A stretch of DNA of 64,000 bases from Arenicola marina (taxonomy: Eukaryota > Annelida > Polychaeta > Arenicolidae), in assembly GCA_964019135.1 (NCBI GenBank), contig OZ025249.1:36593759-36657758 (forward strand), given 5' to 3'. Both the position numbers and the translations under genes were made by a program. Each line of letters opens with the position of its first letter. Position 1 is the stretch's first letter. This document shows, piece by piece, positions 25,956 through 39,268 of this stretch. The notes under the pieces were generated by a model that was given only the letters and a program-made list of their open reading frames with translations, searched no databases and had not been told where the DNA came from.

Positions 25956-27261
25956 CCTTTCAACTCTAAACTTAATGAATAATTCGTTTCGAATATATAA
26001 AGAGGACGATACACTAAGTGTGATACTAATTAGTCAAATATAATCGTATCTTACAAATTATATGTCATCATAGTCAGCCCCTAAAAGGTTTATTTAGTTG
26101 GCATCGCCAGGCCTGCGACGCTATGTGAGTACATATATTATATTAGAGACGGCGTCCACATACATTCAGCATACTTATGTGAGTCTGATAATGATAATGC
26201 ATAGTTTGACCGTATACAGCATACTTTGCCTTGCGTTATTGTGCCATCAGTCTCAGAAAGACGGACAGTCAGACTGATCTATAGTCCTGCGCCTAAAAAT
26301 AAATTGATTTGGGCTGCATATTTTTTAATCATATATTCTCATTTGCTAAATTGAGCGCAATGATTTATTGCTGGCAATGATGATGGTTTGTTTCGATATA
26401 TGGAGGTGTTAAAATTAAGTCACTGGCAAGGCGCTGGATGGGAACAATCGAAATGTTCGATCGCATATGACTCGTCCCGTTCGGCGCCGGCTGAAGCCAT
26501 CAATCAACAATGAGATTAAACATTACGCTCACCAAACACCATCTTAATGTCGTAATATTAAATAATGTCGTAATATTAAAAAGCCGTCTGCCTCAGGGCA
26601 ACGACTCATTATGCGTTATAATGGTAATGTGATCCGTAAACGTGTCCGTTTTTTTTCTGTGAAGCAATGGCTGCCGACAGTTATGAGTTTGCCGGGTGTG
26701 CATTAAGCATCTAGCAAGAACCAAACCGAAAGTCCTGTAGCAAAACGCCTATATATATAGCTGATATCTGTTACTAGTCTGGTCATTTGGGCGCAGTATG
26801 GGGTGGTGGGTGGTGGGGGTGGAGAGGGGGGTGGGAGGAGAGTGCAGTGTCTTTTTTTTTAGTTCGCAGTGCCCAACGTCGAATAAAACTGTCGCTGACT
26901 GATTTTCGAGCAAGAACCGTAAGACTGTGTCTGTATCGAATTTCCAAACTTGTCTCGGAATATGTCAAGCGTCGATTTTTCAAAAACGGCTGATTCGAAA
27001 ATTCGAACCGCCGCTTAATTCACTTAAGGCACTATCCACTATGGTACTATTTCCTCTCTTTCTTTCTCTCTCTCTATCTTTAAGTCCCCCCCCCCCCCCC
27101 GCTCTCCTCTCCCTCACTCTGTCCCCTCTCTCCCCCTCACTCCCCCGACCTCTCGCCAGTCTCACTCCACCTGACCCCTTTCTCTTGCCTCATGCCAAAG
27201 GCCCTCGTCAGGGATAGCCGCCTACGAAATCCCTGTTGACCCAATATGCCTTTTTTGACAG

Positions 27262-27455
27262 AGCCCAGCCCAGCCCAGCCCAGCCCAGCCCAGCCCAGCC
27301 CCGCCCAGCCCAGCCCAGCCCAGCCAGGCCCAGCCCAGCCCTGTCCAGCCCAGCCCAGCCCAGCCCCGCCCAGCCCAGCCCAGCCCAGCCAGGCCCAGCC
27401 CAGCCCTGTCCAGCCCAGCCCAGCCCAGCCCAGCCCTGTCCAGCCCCGCCATGCA
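27262..27455. repeat. CCCAG pentanucleotide array
   Basis: About 38 tandem pentamers (CAGCC), with CCCCG and CCTGT variants arranged in a longer sub-repeat of roughly 55 bp. The same site in other copies has only a few pentamers (20575-20605, 34397-34415) or a decayed array (53640-53722). Confidence 0.92.
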
Positions 27456-30400
27456 GCTCAGCCTATCCTGGGATAATGATCTCGATGTCCGAGAAAAAGT
27501 GCAACCGCCTTGATTTGCATATGTTTTGCCGCTGGAGGTGGCGGGACTTTCATGGTGATTTGCCAGACCGTTGCGACCGAATACTTGCAGACATCGCCTC
27601 TCTTCCCTTGTAATTGCAATGTTATGGTAGCCTGGCCGGTTTTTGTTCCTTCTCTGAGGGTCCTTTGATGTGAAGACTTCAGATTCACCAAAAATGACTT
27701 GGGCCTTTGCATGTCCTCCTTCGTACCGGCGTGTCAACTTGTCACATCCTTATGCATGAAAGGATTCTTATCGTTTTTCCGGGACCCGTCCTGTAGCTAG
27801 CTGCATCTCCGCCCCGCCCCGCCCGTCTCAACCGCACCCTTCTGGCCCAGGGTGACACGGCGCCTTGTGGTTAAGTCGGTGCTTAGCCCGTCAGACCGTA
27901 CGCCGGATGATTCGGTCATTGCTTCATGTGATGCTACCAAGAGGCCTCCATGGCACGTAGAGAGCAAGGGATCTGATGGGAACTGATAAACAACGCTTGT
28001 TTAGTTTGGGCTGTCTGTATAACGGCTTAATATTATACTTCGCGGCTGCCGAACCGCTCCACACATTGAAGTGGAGCTTGTCTTAAAGGCGCAAACCTTA
28101 TTCTACGTCCTTGTTAAAAAGAAAGATAGCAATAACTTCATTGCAAATCTACTCGGATTTAAGCCACGTATAACATGCCGCGAACAAGCCACTCTGCCGA
28201 GTGCAACACTACACTATATAGCTCAAAGAATGGATTTGTCACTGTTTGAATGCGATCTCAGGCGAATGCGAATGCGCCTGAATGCGATTGCCTCATTCGT
28301 CATCTCCACTCGGGGAATATTGTTGTTGTGTGCATTGTTTATGATGAATTCATCTTCATGCGCTCCAAAATGTCAGTTTTAAATTATTATTACCGTAATT
28401 AAGATTCCCGCGAATTTGTTCCAGTTCAGGCGACAAATAAAGTATTCTTGACGCCGGTAAAGTAGAGCCCATCACGACAGTCGCATCCTCTAAGATGTCT
28501 ATTATAATCTTTCCTCATAACTATTTCATTACGCAACCTGCTGGGAGTACGCAGTCTATCCAGCAATTGCTATGCGGCTTTTATGATTACATCCATGAAG
28601 GCTCCCCACGAAAGGAATCCGTCCTCCAATGGATGTGATAATGGCCCTGCTGGTGTAGCGAGATGGACAGGGGGAACCAGTGTGATTACATGGATGGTGA
28701 AAGCTTCGCGGATACTAAAGAGAGCTAATCGTGCAGTTTTGCCTTCGTGGACACTACTAATAAGTCAATGTAGGACGTCTTTTGCATCATCCGCGAGGCT
28801 TGGTTTGGTGATTGGCTATAAATCTTCTCGGAGAGAGATTATCAAGCAGCCATCTCCTCGGGCTACGGTTTACACGATACGGCGTAATGCGCTTGTCGTA
28901 CTGTGTTACACACTTCTCGCCTGAAAACACCGTCCCGACACCACACGGTGTAAGCACCGAGTATGTTAAAGCACCATCTAAACGTCACTCATGCGCCAAA
29001 GCACCGCCTAGCCGCTGCTGGGCAACCTTCTGTCAGCAGCCTTTATTAGAAACCCTGCCTAAAGTGAGTTTTGACTTGACGAACCGCGTCTGCAGACAAC
29101 ATTGACCTTACGACCGGCACCTGGAACCAGCATTGTCTTCACGAACGGCGTCTGGGGTCAACATTGACCTCACGGCCGGCTTCTGGAGACTACATTGCCA
29201 TAGGACGTTCGTCTGAAGCCAACCGTGATAGGCTTACCTCTTACCGACTTAAGCTGAAGTGTTATAAGTTGGAAATTCTGAAATGCGGACGTTTTCAGCA
29301 TCGGTTCACAAAAACAGTTAACTGATGAAATTTTACATGGCAGCAACACAATTGTCGCCCCACAAAAATATAAATTTGTAATTTTCCAATTGTGGCCATA
29401 CTCAATATAATGCACCCAAGTGATGTATATCCAATAGATGACCAAGTGATAATAACAGTTGCTGGGGTTGTATATATAATTATAAAATCATATATATCAA
29501 CACCAAACTAATATAATCAACCGAAATGATAAAAGCCCTCATTATCCTCAACACTTGTCGCCCACATTCCATTATCGAATTTTTTATGTGTAGAAAATGG
29601 TGAGATATTTCAAAGGGCAGACAAGCTGGCGCCAACCTGGCGTTTAGTCACACTTTGCCTCATAGTCGCATCGTAATAAAAAGACGCGAGGACCGCCAGG
29701 GGTATTTATTTATCACTACCCGTTCCGCGACTCATTTTCTCAGAGTGAACGCCACGTCGTAGCTTCTGGTATTATGAGTTCAATTTCTTTTACACTAAGA
29801 AGATCGTTACCTAGTACAGCCTTAAATTCCCAAGGCAGCAAGGAAACTGCAACAGCAGTACAATGGAAGAAGTCCTGGACAGCGTCGGTTGCGTCGGTTG
29901 CAGTCAAAGTGGCAATAGAAAAGGTCATCCTGGTCACGGCACCAAAAACCATCAATGCGGTGCATAAGGGATTTTGTCTTGAATATGGTATCTGTATCCC
30001 GTCATCGAGGTTTTTACGCTCGAACCTTTTGCATTATTACAATTTTAGTTACTATTTTTTAGCGTCTTGGGGTCTTCCTTTGAGGTAGACGTTTGCTTAT
30101 TGCCTATTTCATATTACCGGTCTATGGACCATTGCCATAGTTAGAAAACGTAAGTGACCCCCTTCCATCAAGTACGCAATTCGGACCAATTGTGACTTTT
30201 TTTTAATACCTCATCAAAGATATATGTTACGCTGCTCAATAATATAGATTCCTTTGTATGGCTCAAAGAATGGAGTTGTCACTGTTTGAGTGCGATCTCA
30301 GGCGAATGCGGGGAGGGACTATGACAGATTCTCCTATTCCTCATGTCCACTCGGGGAATAGTGTCGTTGTGCGCATTGTTCAGGCCGAGTCCCCGGGGAA

Positions 30401-32137
30401 CGACCTGTTCACAAAGCCAGACAACCGACCCGGGAATTACGAGCTTCTTTACTTTATTTCACGTCAAATACACCATTGCACTTATATCAGTGTTGTTTAT
30501 ATCTATGTACATTGCAACTCATTTTATGAGCCATTTTATTTACACAAATGTAGCACATCAATTTGTGACTAAGTGTACATAAAACACCCGATGTTCTTGA
30601 TGAAGTCATCTTCCTGCGCTCCAAAATGTCAGTTTTAAATTATTATTACAGTAACTAAGATTTCCGGGAATTGTTTCCCATATTACAACGGCCAATAAAG
30701 TATTCTTGACGCCGGCAAAGTGAAGTCCATCACTAGTGTCGGGCCCTCTAAGACAGTCATTATACTCTTTCCTCATAACTATTTCATTACCCACCCTACT
30801 ATACTGGGAGTACGCAGTCTATCCAGCAATCGTCATGCGGCTTTTATGAGTACATTCATGACGGTTCCCTATGAAAGAAATCCGTCCACCAGTATGTTTG
30901 ATAATGAACTTTCTGGTGACGCGAGACTGACAGGGGGAACCGGTGTGATTCCATGCACGATGAAAGCTTCGCGGATACTAAACAGAGCTAATCGGACAGT
31001 TTTGCCTCCGTGGTCGCTGCTACCCAGCCAATGTGTCGCTTCTCTTGCATCATCCGCGAGGTTTGGTTGACTGGCCTTAAAGCTTCTCGGAGAGAGATTA
31101 TCAAGCAGCCATTTCCTCGTGTTACGGTTTACACGAGACGCCGTAATGCGCTTGTCTTACTGTGTTACACACTTATCGCCTGGAAACACCGTACCGACAC
31201 CACACGGTCTAAGTACCAAGCATGTTAAAGCACAAACATCTAAACGTCACTCATACGCCAAAGCACCGCCCATGAGGTCGCTGGGCAACCTTCTGTCTGC
31301 AGCATTTTCTTGGGACCTTGTCCGAAGTGAGAGTTGACTTTACGAACCGCGTCTGCGGCCATTTTTAAATATCAACATTTTAAAACTGTTATGAAATCAG
31401 CAATCTGATGTGACTTTATGACTGGGACTTTGTGGTCCCAGTCACCGCTTCCCCCGCCCCCGCCGTTTTTCCACCTACGCCCCTGACCCCACCTACGCCC
31501 GTGACCTCACTCCTACCACCGACACGGACCAATGCCGTGAGTCTGCTTCAACACGAGGTCCAAGAGGGCGACCCTAATATGAACGCCGGCGTATTGCGAA
31601 GGAAAATCACCGCCATACGTCATGCTATTAATATTACATTAGTCAAGTACCCCCCCCCCCCTAAAGAAATTTGCTGCTATCACAAAACGAAGCTTGTGCA
31701 ATCTCGGAGTAAAAAAATAAGTGAGCTTGGGTCGGGGGGGCGGACGTGAGATTGCATGTTTTATGAAGCAGGTGGGGGAGGGATTCTTATTCTCAAGTTC
31801 ACAGTGGCCATTTCAACGAATTACCGCAAACATGGAGCAGTTGTTGCGGCTTTGTTTGCTTTTTTAATATTAAAATAGAAATAAACAAATCGTATCTCCA
31901 AATCCCCCGCGTCACCACCCCTTCCCCCTCCCCCTCTACACCCCCTGTTCCCCCTCCACTTTCATTGGATACGCGCGTGGTGAGACGTCATGGGAGCGTA
32001 ACATTGAACCGTTGAACCCGCGGTAAGACGAGGCTAGCCTACCCCAGGCAAAAGGAGCCGCGGAGCACCCCCATTGTACACAAGTCATTATCAACCTCTG
32101 GCCCTGAAGGGCGGCCATAAAGGTACCCGGGGGCACT

Positions 32138-32153
32138 AGTGTGACGTCACACT
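32138..32153. promoter_or_regulatory. 16-bp CRE-like palindrome (copy B)
   Basis: Identical to the copy A site: AGTGTGACGTCACACT, flanked by GGGGGCACT and TGTCTGGCAACG. Confidence 0.4.
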
Positions 32154-33890
32154 TGTCTGGCAACGACCCTCATTGTCTGATTATTTGTCGGTAGACGACG
32201 TCTCGGTGGATGCACAATGAATGTTCCACAGCCGACTCCCGCCTTTATTGTCTGTATCAGCTGCCCTCCATGTCTCACGGGTCCATATTATCTAAGTCGT
32301 TGAAGACTAGGTTTTTATCCCCTCGCATTCGAACTATCTGCTTATATCATCCATCTATTGAATATCTGTCTTCAGTAGGTTTAGGCCTCTTGTGTTTCTC
32401 CTCCTTGGGTGTAGATCCCATGTGCTGAGTGTTGTCTCCTCCTTGGGTGTAGAGCGTAGTGTAGAGTATGTGAGTGCGATGAGTTTTTTAATCATTGGTG
32501 CATTGAGTTTAGACGTTTCCTAAATGGGTGTGTATATCTCATTTGCTAACCAACTCCTTTCTTCTAGGCCCCTCGTCCCCAATCCCTTTGCCCCATAGCT
32601 TTTCGGCCCATTCATATATAAACCCGGATTGCTCCCTGCAGCGTCGCGAACCAGTTGTAAGAGGCGACATGGCAACGGCCCCCCCCCCTCCCCACGCGCT
32701 GGCTGACATGTGTTCCACATGACCCAGTAGGAGAAGGACGTTTGGCGGGTGACCACAGTGGGATGCCTCCACCGAGGGTGTGGTCCGTAAGGCGCCTTTA
32801 AACCCCAGACCTTCTGACGTCCACTGACTCCTATGGATAACGGCAGGACCAAGACCTCTGTGGGCAATAAAGCCGGCGCCTTCAGCCACCCATCACATTG
32901 AATAAAGAAGCACTTGGGGTGAGTGGTGAAACAAGCAATATACAGGGAGACAGACAGCAACTGGCACCATGGTCACGATGCAGCACGTGTAAACTGTACG
33001 ACACTATGGTGGCTGCAATCTGCCTCTGATCATGAACGCGAGCCACATTTCGACGCTAGACTTAATGAATAATTCGTTTCGAAAATATCAAAAGGGCGAT
33101 ACACTGTCTTACTAATTAGTCCACTATAAGCATAACCTACACATGATATGTAATCATAGTCAGACCGTAAAATGTGTATTAGTTGGCATCGCCAGGCCTA
33201 CGACGTTATGTTGGTATATATTTTATACTAGAGACGGCAACCACATACATTCAGCATGCTTATAGGTGTCTGATAATGATAATGCATGGTTTGACCGTAT
33301 ACAGAGCACTTTGTCTTGCGTCTCAGAAAGAAGGAAAGTCAGACTGATTTATATTCCTGCGCCTAAAAATAACTTGATTCGGGCCGCATACTTTTTTAAA
33401 TATATATTCAACTGATTTGCTAAATTGGACGCAATGATTTATTGCTGGCAATGATGATGGTTTGTTTCCATTAATGCACGTGTTAAAATTAAATCACATA
33501 TATTGCATATGATTCTTAAGCCGTCCCGTTCGCCGCCGGCTGAAGCCATCAATCGACAATGAGATTAAACATTACGCTCATCAAACCACTATGTCTTATT
33601 TTAATGTCGTAATAAAAGCCGTCTGCCTCAGAGAAAAGGCCCATTATGCGTTATAATGTTAATGTGACCCGAAAACGTGTCCCGTTCTCTTCTGTCAAGT
33701 GATGGCTGCCGACAGTTATAATGAGTTTGCCGGGTGTGCATCAAGCATCTGGCAACAACCAAACCGAAAGTCCTGTTGCAAAACGCCTATATATATATAT
33801 AGCTGATATCTATTACTTACTTACTCGATTTCTCAAAAACGGCTGATGCAAAAATTCGAACGGCCGAGTTCAGTGAAGGCACAATCCAAT

Positions 33891-33907
33891 ATTGCGCTAC
33901 CCCGCCC

Positions 33908-33943
<36 letters not shown>

Positions 33944-34692
33944 ATCCCCCAGTCCCCCGAATCCCCCTCCCCTCTCTCCTCTCCCTCACTCTGACCCTTC
34001 TCTCCCTCTCGCACCCCGACCTCTTCCTCTCACTCTATCCGACCCCCCTCTCTCTTGCCTCATCCCACAGGCCGTGGTCAGGTATAGCCGCCTACGGAAT
34101 CCTTGTTGACCCAAGATGCCCTTTTGACAGAAGTCGGAAATGAAGATGAAAAGTCTGAAGCGGAAAAAAGGACGGACTACTGATCAATACATAGATTTTT
34201 TTTATCAAACTACTGCTATGTATCTAAATTATTGACAACTTTATCACAACGATTTCAGTGATTTGTCTTTTCACCGACTGCACCATCGTCTCATGGGCTC
34301 TCGTCATCTTTACATAGAGTCCAAGCTGGCCGCAAAACAACACACGCCGTGGTGCCACGAGAAATCCGCTTCTAAGAAGCGGCCTGAACTTCCAAGCCCA
34401 GCCCAACCCAGCCGGGCCCTTCCTGGGATAATGATCTCCATGTCCGGAGAAAAAGTGCAACCGCCTAGATTTGCATACGATTTACGTTTTGCCGCTGGAG
34501 GAGAACGAGGAATACTTGCAGACACCGCCTATATTCCCTGGTAATGGTATTGTCATGGTAACTGGTTCGTTTTTTGTTCATTCTCTGAGTGGCCTTTGAT
34601 GTGAAGACTTCAGATTTGCCAAAGATGACTTGGGCCTTTGAATGTCCTCCTTAGTTCAACCGTGTTAACTTGTCACATCCTTATGCCTTAAA
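33891..34692 (+). repeat. Third macrosatellite copy, first part
   Basis: Starts with a C/T tract that includes a (CT)n run near 33909-33943. Very similar to copy A through AGTCGGAAATGAAGATGAAA and GTGCAACCGCCTAGATTTGC. It stops at CACATCCTTATGCCTTAAA (34692). The sequence expected next, GGGTTCTTATCG, appears at 39147, so the two parts were once joined. Confidence 0.85.
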
Positions 34693-36754
34693 AAACAATT
34701 CTGAAATTCAGAAATAAGTTTATGTGTTCGCAAAAATGTTATTTAGCCCGTAAGGATACAAAAGCCCCCTCCAATACAGAAACAAGAATGGACTCTTCCA
34801 CGTTAACGCTTATAGCAACCCGCTGTTTACTGAAGTCAACCAATGAGAGACCGGCTTACGGCTGGCGGCAAGAAGATCTACCCGGTCGGTCATTCGCCCA
34901 GTCGGTCAACAGATGCTGACGAGGTTAGAGGTAAATACACTTATATTCAGCTAGAAAGTGTATTAATGGTTCACGGTTTTAAGAATATAATAAGGAGCCA
35001 TTGTGATACAAGGGATAATTAACCCAAGTATTTACAATTCTATTTCTCAAGTCTCCTTTTTTATCAAAGCCTGAGGCAAGACTTGCCAATATAGTAGATT
35101 TCTTGACAATGAGTCAAGGTCATGCAACACCCCTGGGCCTATGAGCCATAATATGTTAACTCACACTTGTGCCTAACATTTATTGACATAACTTTCGTGT
35201 CTTGGTTTTCGGTTTAACGGATTATAAGGTGCATTTTATTCCGACTGTTATCCTGCATTTTAATTTGAAGAAACCTAAAGACGCGGTTTAGAAACAAATT
35301 TGGGTTTGGAAATCGGTAGGGCTAATGCATGGCCATACTTTTGAAACTATATATATTTCTTGTCCGGCAAGTGAGTTGTAGTTTCGCTCACTTCAATGAG
35401 CAGTTCAGAATGCCAAAAGAAAAGTAGGCTAGGGCCTACTCAAACTTACCAGTCTAGTTCAATTCCGTTAAAGAAAAACGATAACATTGAGTTTTTCAGT
35501 ATGCGACCATGAGAAATAAGCGCTCAGCCCTCTACCTGCACCGAGGCCAACTCAGTCTTGGAGAAAGAAGTCTAATTGCGTGGTGAGTCGGATAGAACGA
35601 TCCCACGACTGGTGACATCATGGTAGCTGTGGTCAATAACCACAGGCTGTACAGTGATTGTACTTTTCCCTATTTTTTTTATCAATCATAATTTTCAACT
35701 TCTTGTTCAAAATACCTACTTTTAATTTTCATTTGTTCACAATTTCGTTTTTGTCGTTCGAGGCCCCTTTTCAAATTGCAGTGAATTGCTTGTGTTATTG
35801 CGAAAGTCAATAGTCAGAGGTGGTTTGTTTTGGCCTCATATCTTTAAAATCAAGACAACAATAATTTCTCAATATGTACCGGTAATGTAAAATGTTTGTC
35901 ATTCGTTTATCCCGAATGAACATGAATAATGTTGGTATATATGCTCTCTTGAGTACTATCTTTGGCTTATTTTTGGTTACTATTTTCCAACTTATATTCT
36001 ACTGTATCTATGTGCATTGCTGCTGTTGCCCTATACTTTGTCATTAGGGTGTTCTGGACATACTACAGCCAAGACGAATCACCCAGATGCCTCGACTCAA
36101 CTCCTCTATATATTTAATGTATCATGCTCCAGGAGGGTGAGTAATGTAAGAATAGCCACCAGAGAGCGATCAGACATTTTATTGTATCACATTCTCTTGG
36201 AGGCAAAACCTCTGGGGATATTAAAATAAGATTTGGCCCGGGACTGAAATTGACGAAATTAATTAATCTCTTTTACTCTGGCGCCGTCCGGAAAAAGGTA
36301 AAATCGTGTCTTTCAACATGATGGGGTCGGTGTCAATTTATATTTACCAGAAAAACTTTTATTGGCCAGCACATCTAGCGCATTGTACGATAGGATTGTT
36401 CATGCAACTCGTGTACGGCCCCATTCACTATTGAACTTTTTCTAAGTGGCAGTGAAATCATGACGTCCATTTCTATAATACATTTAATCACATTAGTGCC
36501 ACGCTACTTTGTTCAGTTAACTTTGTCTACAGAAGTTAAACAAATCTGCACGTAATTTGACAATGGATTGAGCAATTATTCCATGAGCAAAGTAAGCAAT
36601 TACCCGACCTGTTAATTTCCGTGAGCATTGTATGCTATAGGGAAATAACTCATTCGTGAGACAGGATTGGCATGTGAGCTTCAACGCTGTACATGTGCCT
36701 GTGTTGTCGAGGGCGTGTATTGATTTTATGGGTTTGTGTCTTCGTTAAAATCCT

Positions 36755-37117
36755 ATGAGCAAGGACGAGGATAATCATGACATAAAGCACATCAGTTTGA
36801 GCTTCTGTTACGAACATTACGCCCCTCTCATACCTTACATAGGAAGTATTGACATTAACTCTTGTATTCTAAACCTAGCTAACCTGGTTTGTATCAGTCA
36901 GCCTGTACATGACAGTGGATTTGCACACTCGACAAACCTCTGCAGTGTTCAATTAAGTGCATTCATTCACAACTGTGAAGAAAAGGAACAAACAGCTTTA
37001 ATTCTAGGAAAACGTCCAAACATGCCGTTATCAGCCAATGAGCGCGCTGTTTTCTTGAGCGTTTGTGCGAGTGCGTGGCAAGTCCTCGCATATGAACGCA
37101 CCCTGAAGTACTACTGA
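36755..37117 (+). CDS. Unrecognised 120-codon frame, possibly retroelement-derived
   Basis: The frame starts MSKDEDNHDIKHISLSF and ends CASAWQVLAYERTLKYY before a TGA stop. About 155 bp later comes AGGAAATAAATAAAATCAAT, a polyadenylation-like A/T tail with short ATCA repeats, as at the 3' end of many non-LTR elements. I recognise no domain, see no membrane segment, and find no upstream exon or promoter. It lies in the foreign segment at 34693-39146. It may be the terminal part of a decayed element or a chance frame. The start codon is simply the first in frame. Confidence 0.25.
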   Translation: MSKDEDNHDIKHISLSFCYEHYAPLIPYIGSIDINSCILNLANLVCISQPVHDSGFAHSTNLCSVQLSAFIHNCEEKEQTALILGKRPNMPLSANERAVFLSVCASAWQVLAYERTLKYY

Positions 37118-37528
37118 CCCGACCCGCTATACCTAGTGGATAGCTACCTAGTGAATACGTACTCGTTAGAGCTTTCTTTTGTTGTTATTTAGTTCCCTTT
37201 TCACGTTTGGTTTTATGTGAGTTGTGTTACTTGTAATTGGATTTCATGTAACTCTTCAGCAAATGGAGGAAATAAATAAAATCAATCAATCATGTTGAAA
37301 AACAATGAAGGACAGAGCATGATCATGCGTCAACTTGCCTATCATGCATTTGTTGCAATATAGGAAATACGAAATGATTATACTGACACAACAAGCCAGC
37401 AACGGCGACAGTTGAGTATGCTAGTTTCTTGATTGCACAGTTTCCATCTATAACTTGCAGACAAAACGGCCTAGTCATCACACTTCTAAGCGGTATAGTT
37501 GCAATATGGTAAACTGAAAATAGTTAAA

Positions 37529-38100
37529 GCAATAGGTCTCCTCAGACAGGGCTGAGGACCAAGAGTTGCCAAAACGCCTCCATATCCATTACGAGATAAT
37601 GTAACGATAATTTATATATATTGTTTAGTTTTAGTTCCTACTGCGATTATGATAGCTGTCAGGGCAACAATGGATGAGGTGGCCAGTAAGTAACCTACAG
37701 GCATGGTGAAAAGTGTTTTGGTGAAGGGCAATAGGTCTGCTCAGCCGGCGCTGAGGACCAAACGTTGCCCAACGCCTCCATATCCATGATGCGATGATGT
37801 CTCAATGAATTACAATATGTTGCATAATTTCAGATTCCAGTAAGCTTATGACAGCCGTGCGGACAATGGATGAGGTGGCCTGTAAGTAACATGCAGGCAT
37901 GGTAAGAAGTGTTTTTTGGTGAAGGGCAATAAGTCTGCTCAGCCGGGGCTGAGGACCAAAAGTTGCCCAACGCATCCATATCGATTATGCAATGATGAGG
38001 CAATTATAACAATATGTTGTAAAGTTTCAGACCCTAAACAATAGTATATATATTTTATATATGAATAATAAGTTTTACAATTATGCGCCTGGGTCCCGGT
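37529..38100. repeat. Tandem repeat of 199 bp, about 3 copies
   Basis: The phrase GGCAATAGGTCTGCTCAGCC, followed by GGGGCTGAGGACCA and the word CGCCTCCATATCCAT, begins at 37529, 37728 and 37926. Each copy ends with ACAATGGATGAGGTGGCC and TGGTGAA. CTCAGC...GCTGAG makes a small hairpin. Weaker relatives with GGGGCTGAGAAACC follow at about 38180 and 38355. Confidence 0.8.
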
Positions 38101-39268
38101 ATGACTTAAATAGGCTTTGCTCCGCCGCGGTAATCATTTCCTATATAACCAACCATATGTAGAGTATGTGTATTTAACTCAGCCGGGGCTGAGAAACCAC
38201 ACTTTGCTTATTTGTTGCAATCCTGATGGGTATTAATTTAATTTATTGCTTTGAACACCGATGTCAAGATCAGTAGATTTGCCTAACCTAGATAATCATG
38301 TATCATATAATCAGCCACATGTCCTCTGAAAAGATGTGTATTTAATACAGATGGGGCTAAGAAACTACACAACTTACTTGTTGCAAACAATATGCGAATA
38401 AGTTAATTTACTATTTGAACACCGCAGTAATGGTTAAAAGCATTTTCCTCAGCCGGCAAAGACTGGTGAGATCTCGTGTATGTAAGTTACATGACGATTT
38501 ACGCTGGCTACGCCCTTGGGTGGGGTGCTGATCATCCATCTGGTTATGTCTAATCAGCTTTGGCGGATGTCCCCTCGCCTTTCCTGGCTAAACGATCAGA
38601 GTAATCAGCTCAATTGAAAATTTAGTAAGTGGTACCGCAAGCTGACTGAAAATGATCTGTCAGTTTTAGACCAAGATATTAATTCTGAGTGGTCTTAATT
38701 CATTTTTAATTTCTCTTGTACTTAAACGTGCGAAATTTACAATGTGTTGTCAGCCTATCCACTTTTACCAATTATAAGGTGATCAGTCCATATATATTTG
38801 GATAATGTATTTGGCATACGTGCATGCCGATGTGTGCCACCTGGGTTTCGCCTTCATAAAATACATGGCAATTGGTTACGCCAACCCATAATAGGGTCAC
38901 GTGGTTTATTCACGTTTATTGGTGATGCGTTCCGCCAATTACTGGCGAAGTGTTCCGCCAGGTAGTGGCGAAGTGTTCCGCCATTTTTATTTAATTAATT
39001 TGACAATTTGCTTGTCATGTGGTGTCTTTCTCACTCGGCAAATAGATTTGCCCTTTCCAATTCCATACATTGTGTTCTGTTTTGTTGCCAGGAAACAAGC
39101 TGCGGGCGAGCCAGCTTATCATTAAGAATTCGTAGCGAATAACATAACGGGTTCTTATCGCTTTCCCGGGACCCGTCCGGTAGCTAGCTGCATCTCCGCG
39201 CAGCCCTGCCCCGCCCCCGCCCTGGTCCGCCTCAACCGTGCCCTCCCGGCCCAGGGTGACGGTGCCTT

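Larger units (their letters stand above)
20066..27045 (+). repeat. 6.9-kb macrosatellite unit, copy A
   Basis: This is the first copy of a long unit that recurs head to tail to the right edge. In order it carries a C/T tract (to about 20240), the marker CACAGGCCGTGGTCAGGTAT, and a short CCCAGC patch (20575-20605). Next come the marker GTGCAACCGCCTAGATTTGC, a tRNA-like A-box segment (21013-21080) and the CRE-like palindrome (23158-23173). An AATAAAGAAGCACTTGGGGT marker (about 24212) follows, then an AT-rich 3' part ending near AAACGCCTATATATATAGCT (26735). The order is kept in later copies. A 1.66-kb LINE interrupts it. The left edge is abrupt. No conserved long protein frame runs through the copies, so I treat the unit as non-coding. 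Confidence 0.88.
27046..33890 (+). repeat. 6.9-kb macrosatellite unit, copy B
   Basis: This is the most continuous copy. It starts with the C/T tract at 27046-27170, then CTCATGCCAAAGGCCCTCGT and the CCCAG array. The same marker series as copy A follows, including the tRNA-like segment (27850-27915), the palindrome (32138-32153) and AATAAAGAAGCACTTGGGGT (32901). It ends with the AT-rich 3' part and AAACGCCTATATATATATAG (33782). A stretch of about 300 bp present in copy A (23410-23700) is missing near 32393. About 90 bp at 31815-31905 is absent from copy A but present in the fourth copy, so subfamilies exist. Frames here have no recognisable domains. Confidence 0.88.
34693..39146. mobile_element. 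4.45-kb insertion splitting the third macrosatellite copy
   Basis: Left and right flanks are adjacent in copies A and B (...TATGCATTAAA | GGGTTCTTATCG...), so this segment is an insertion, or the remainder of a nested one. The ends show no clear terminal inverted repeat and no Helitron-type TC...CTRR pair. Inside are a 120-codon frame with a polyadenylation-like tail (36755-37300), a 199-bp tandem repeat (37529-38100), further diverged CTCAGCCGGGGCTGAG repeats (38175-38460) and three GTTCCGCCA repeats (38928-38985). I cannot assign a class; it could be a composite of several old insertions. Confidence 0.55.

Noticed and set aside
34693..39146. Helitron insertion
   Set aside because: The ends do not show TC at one side and a hairpin plus CTRR at the other, in either orientation.
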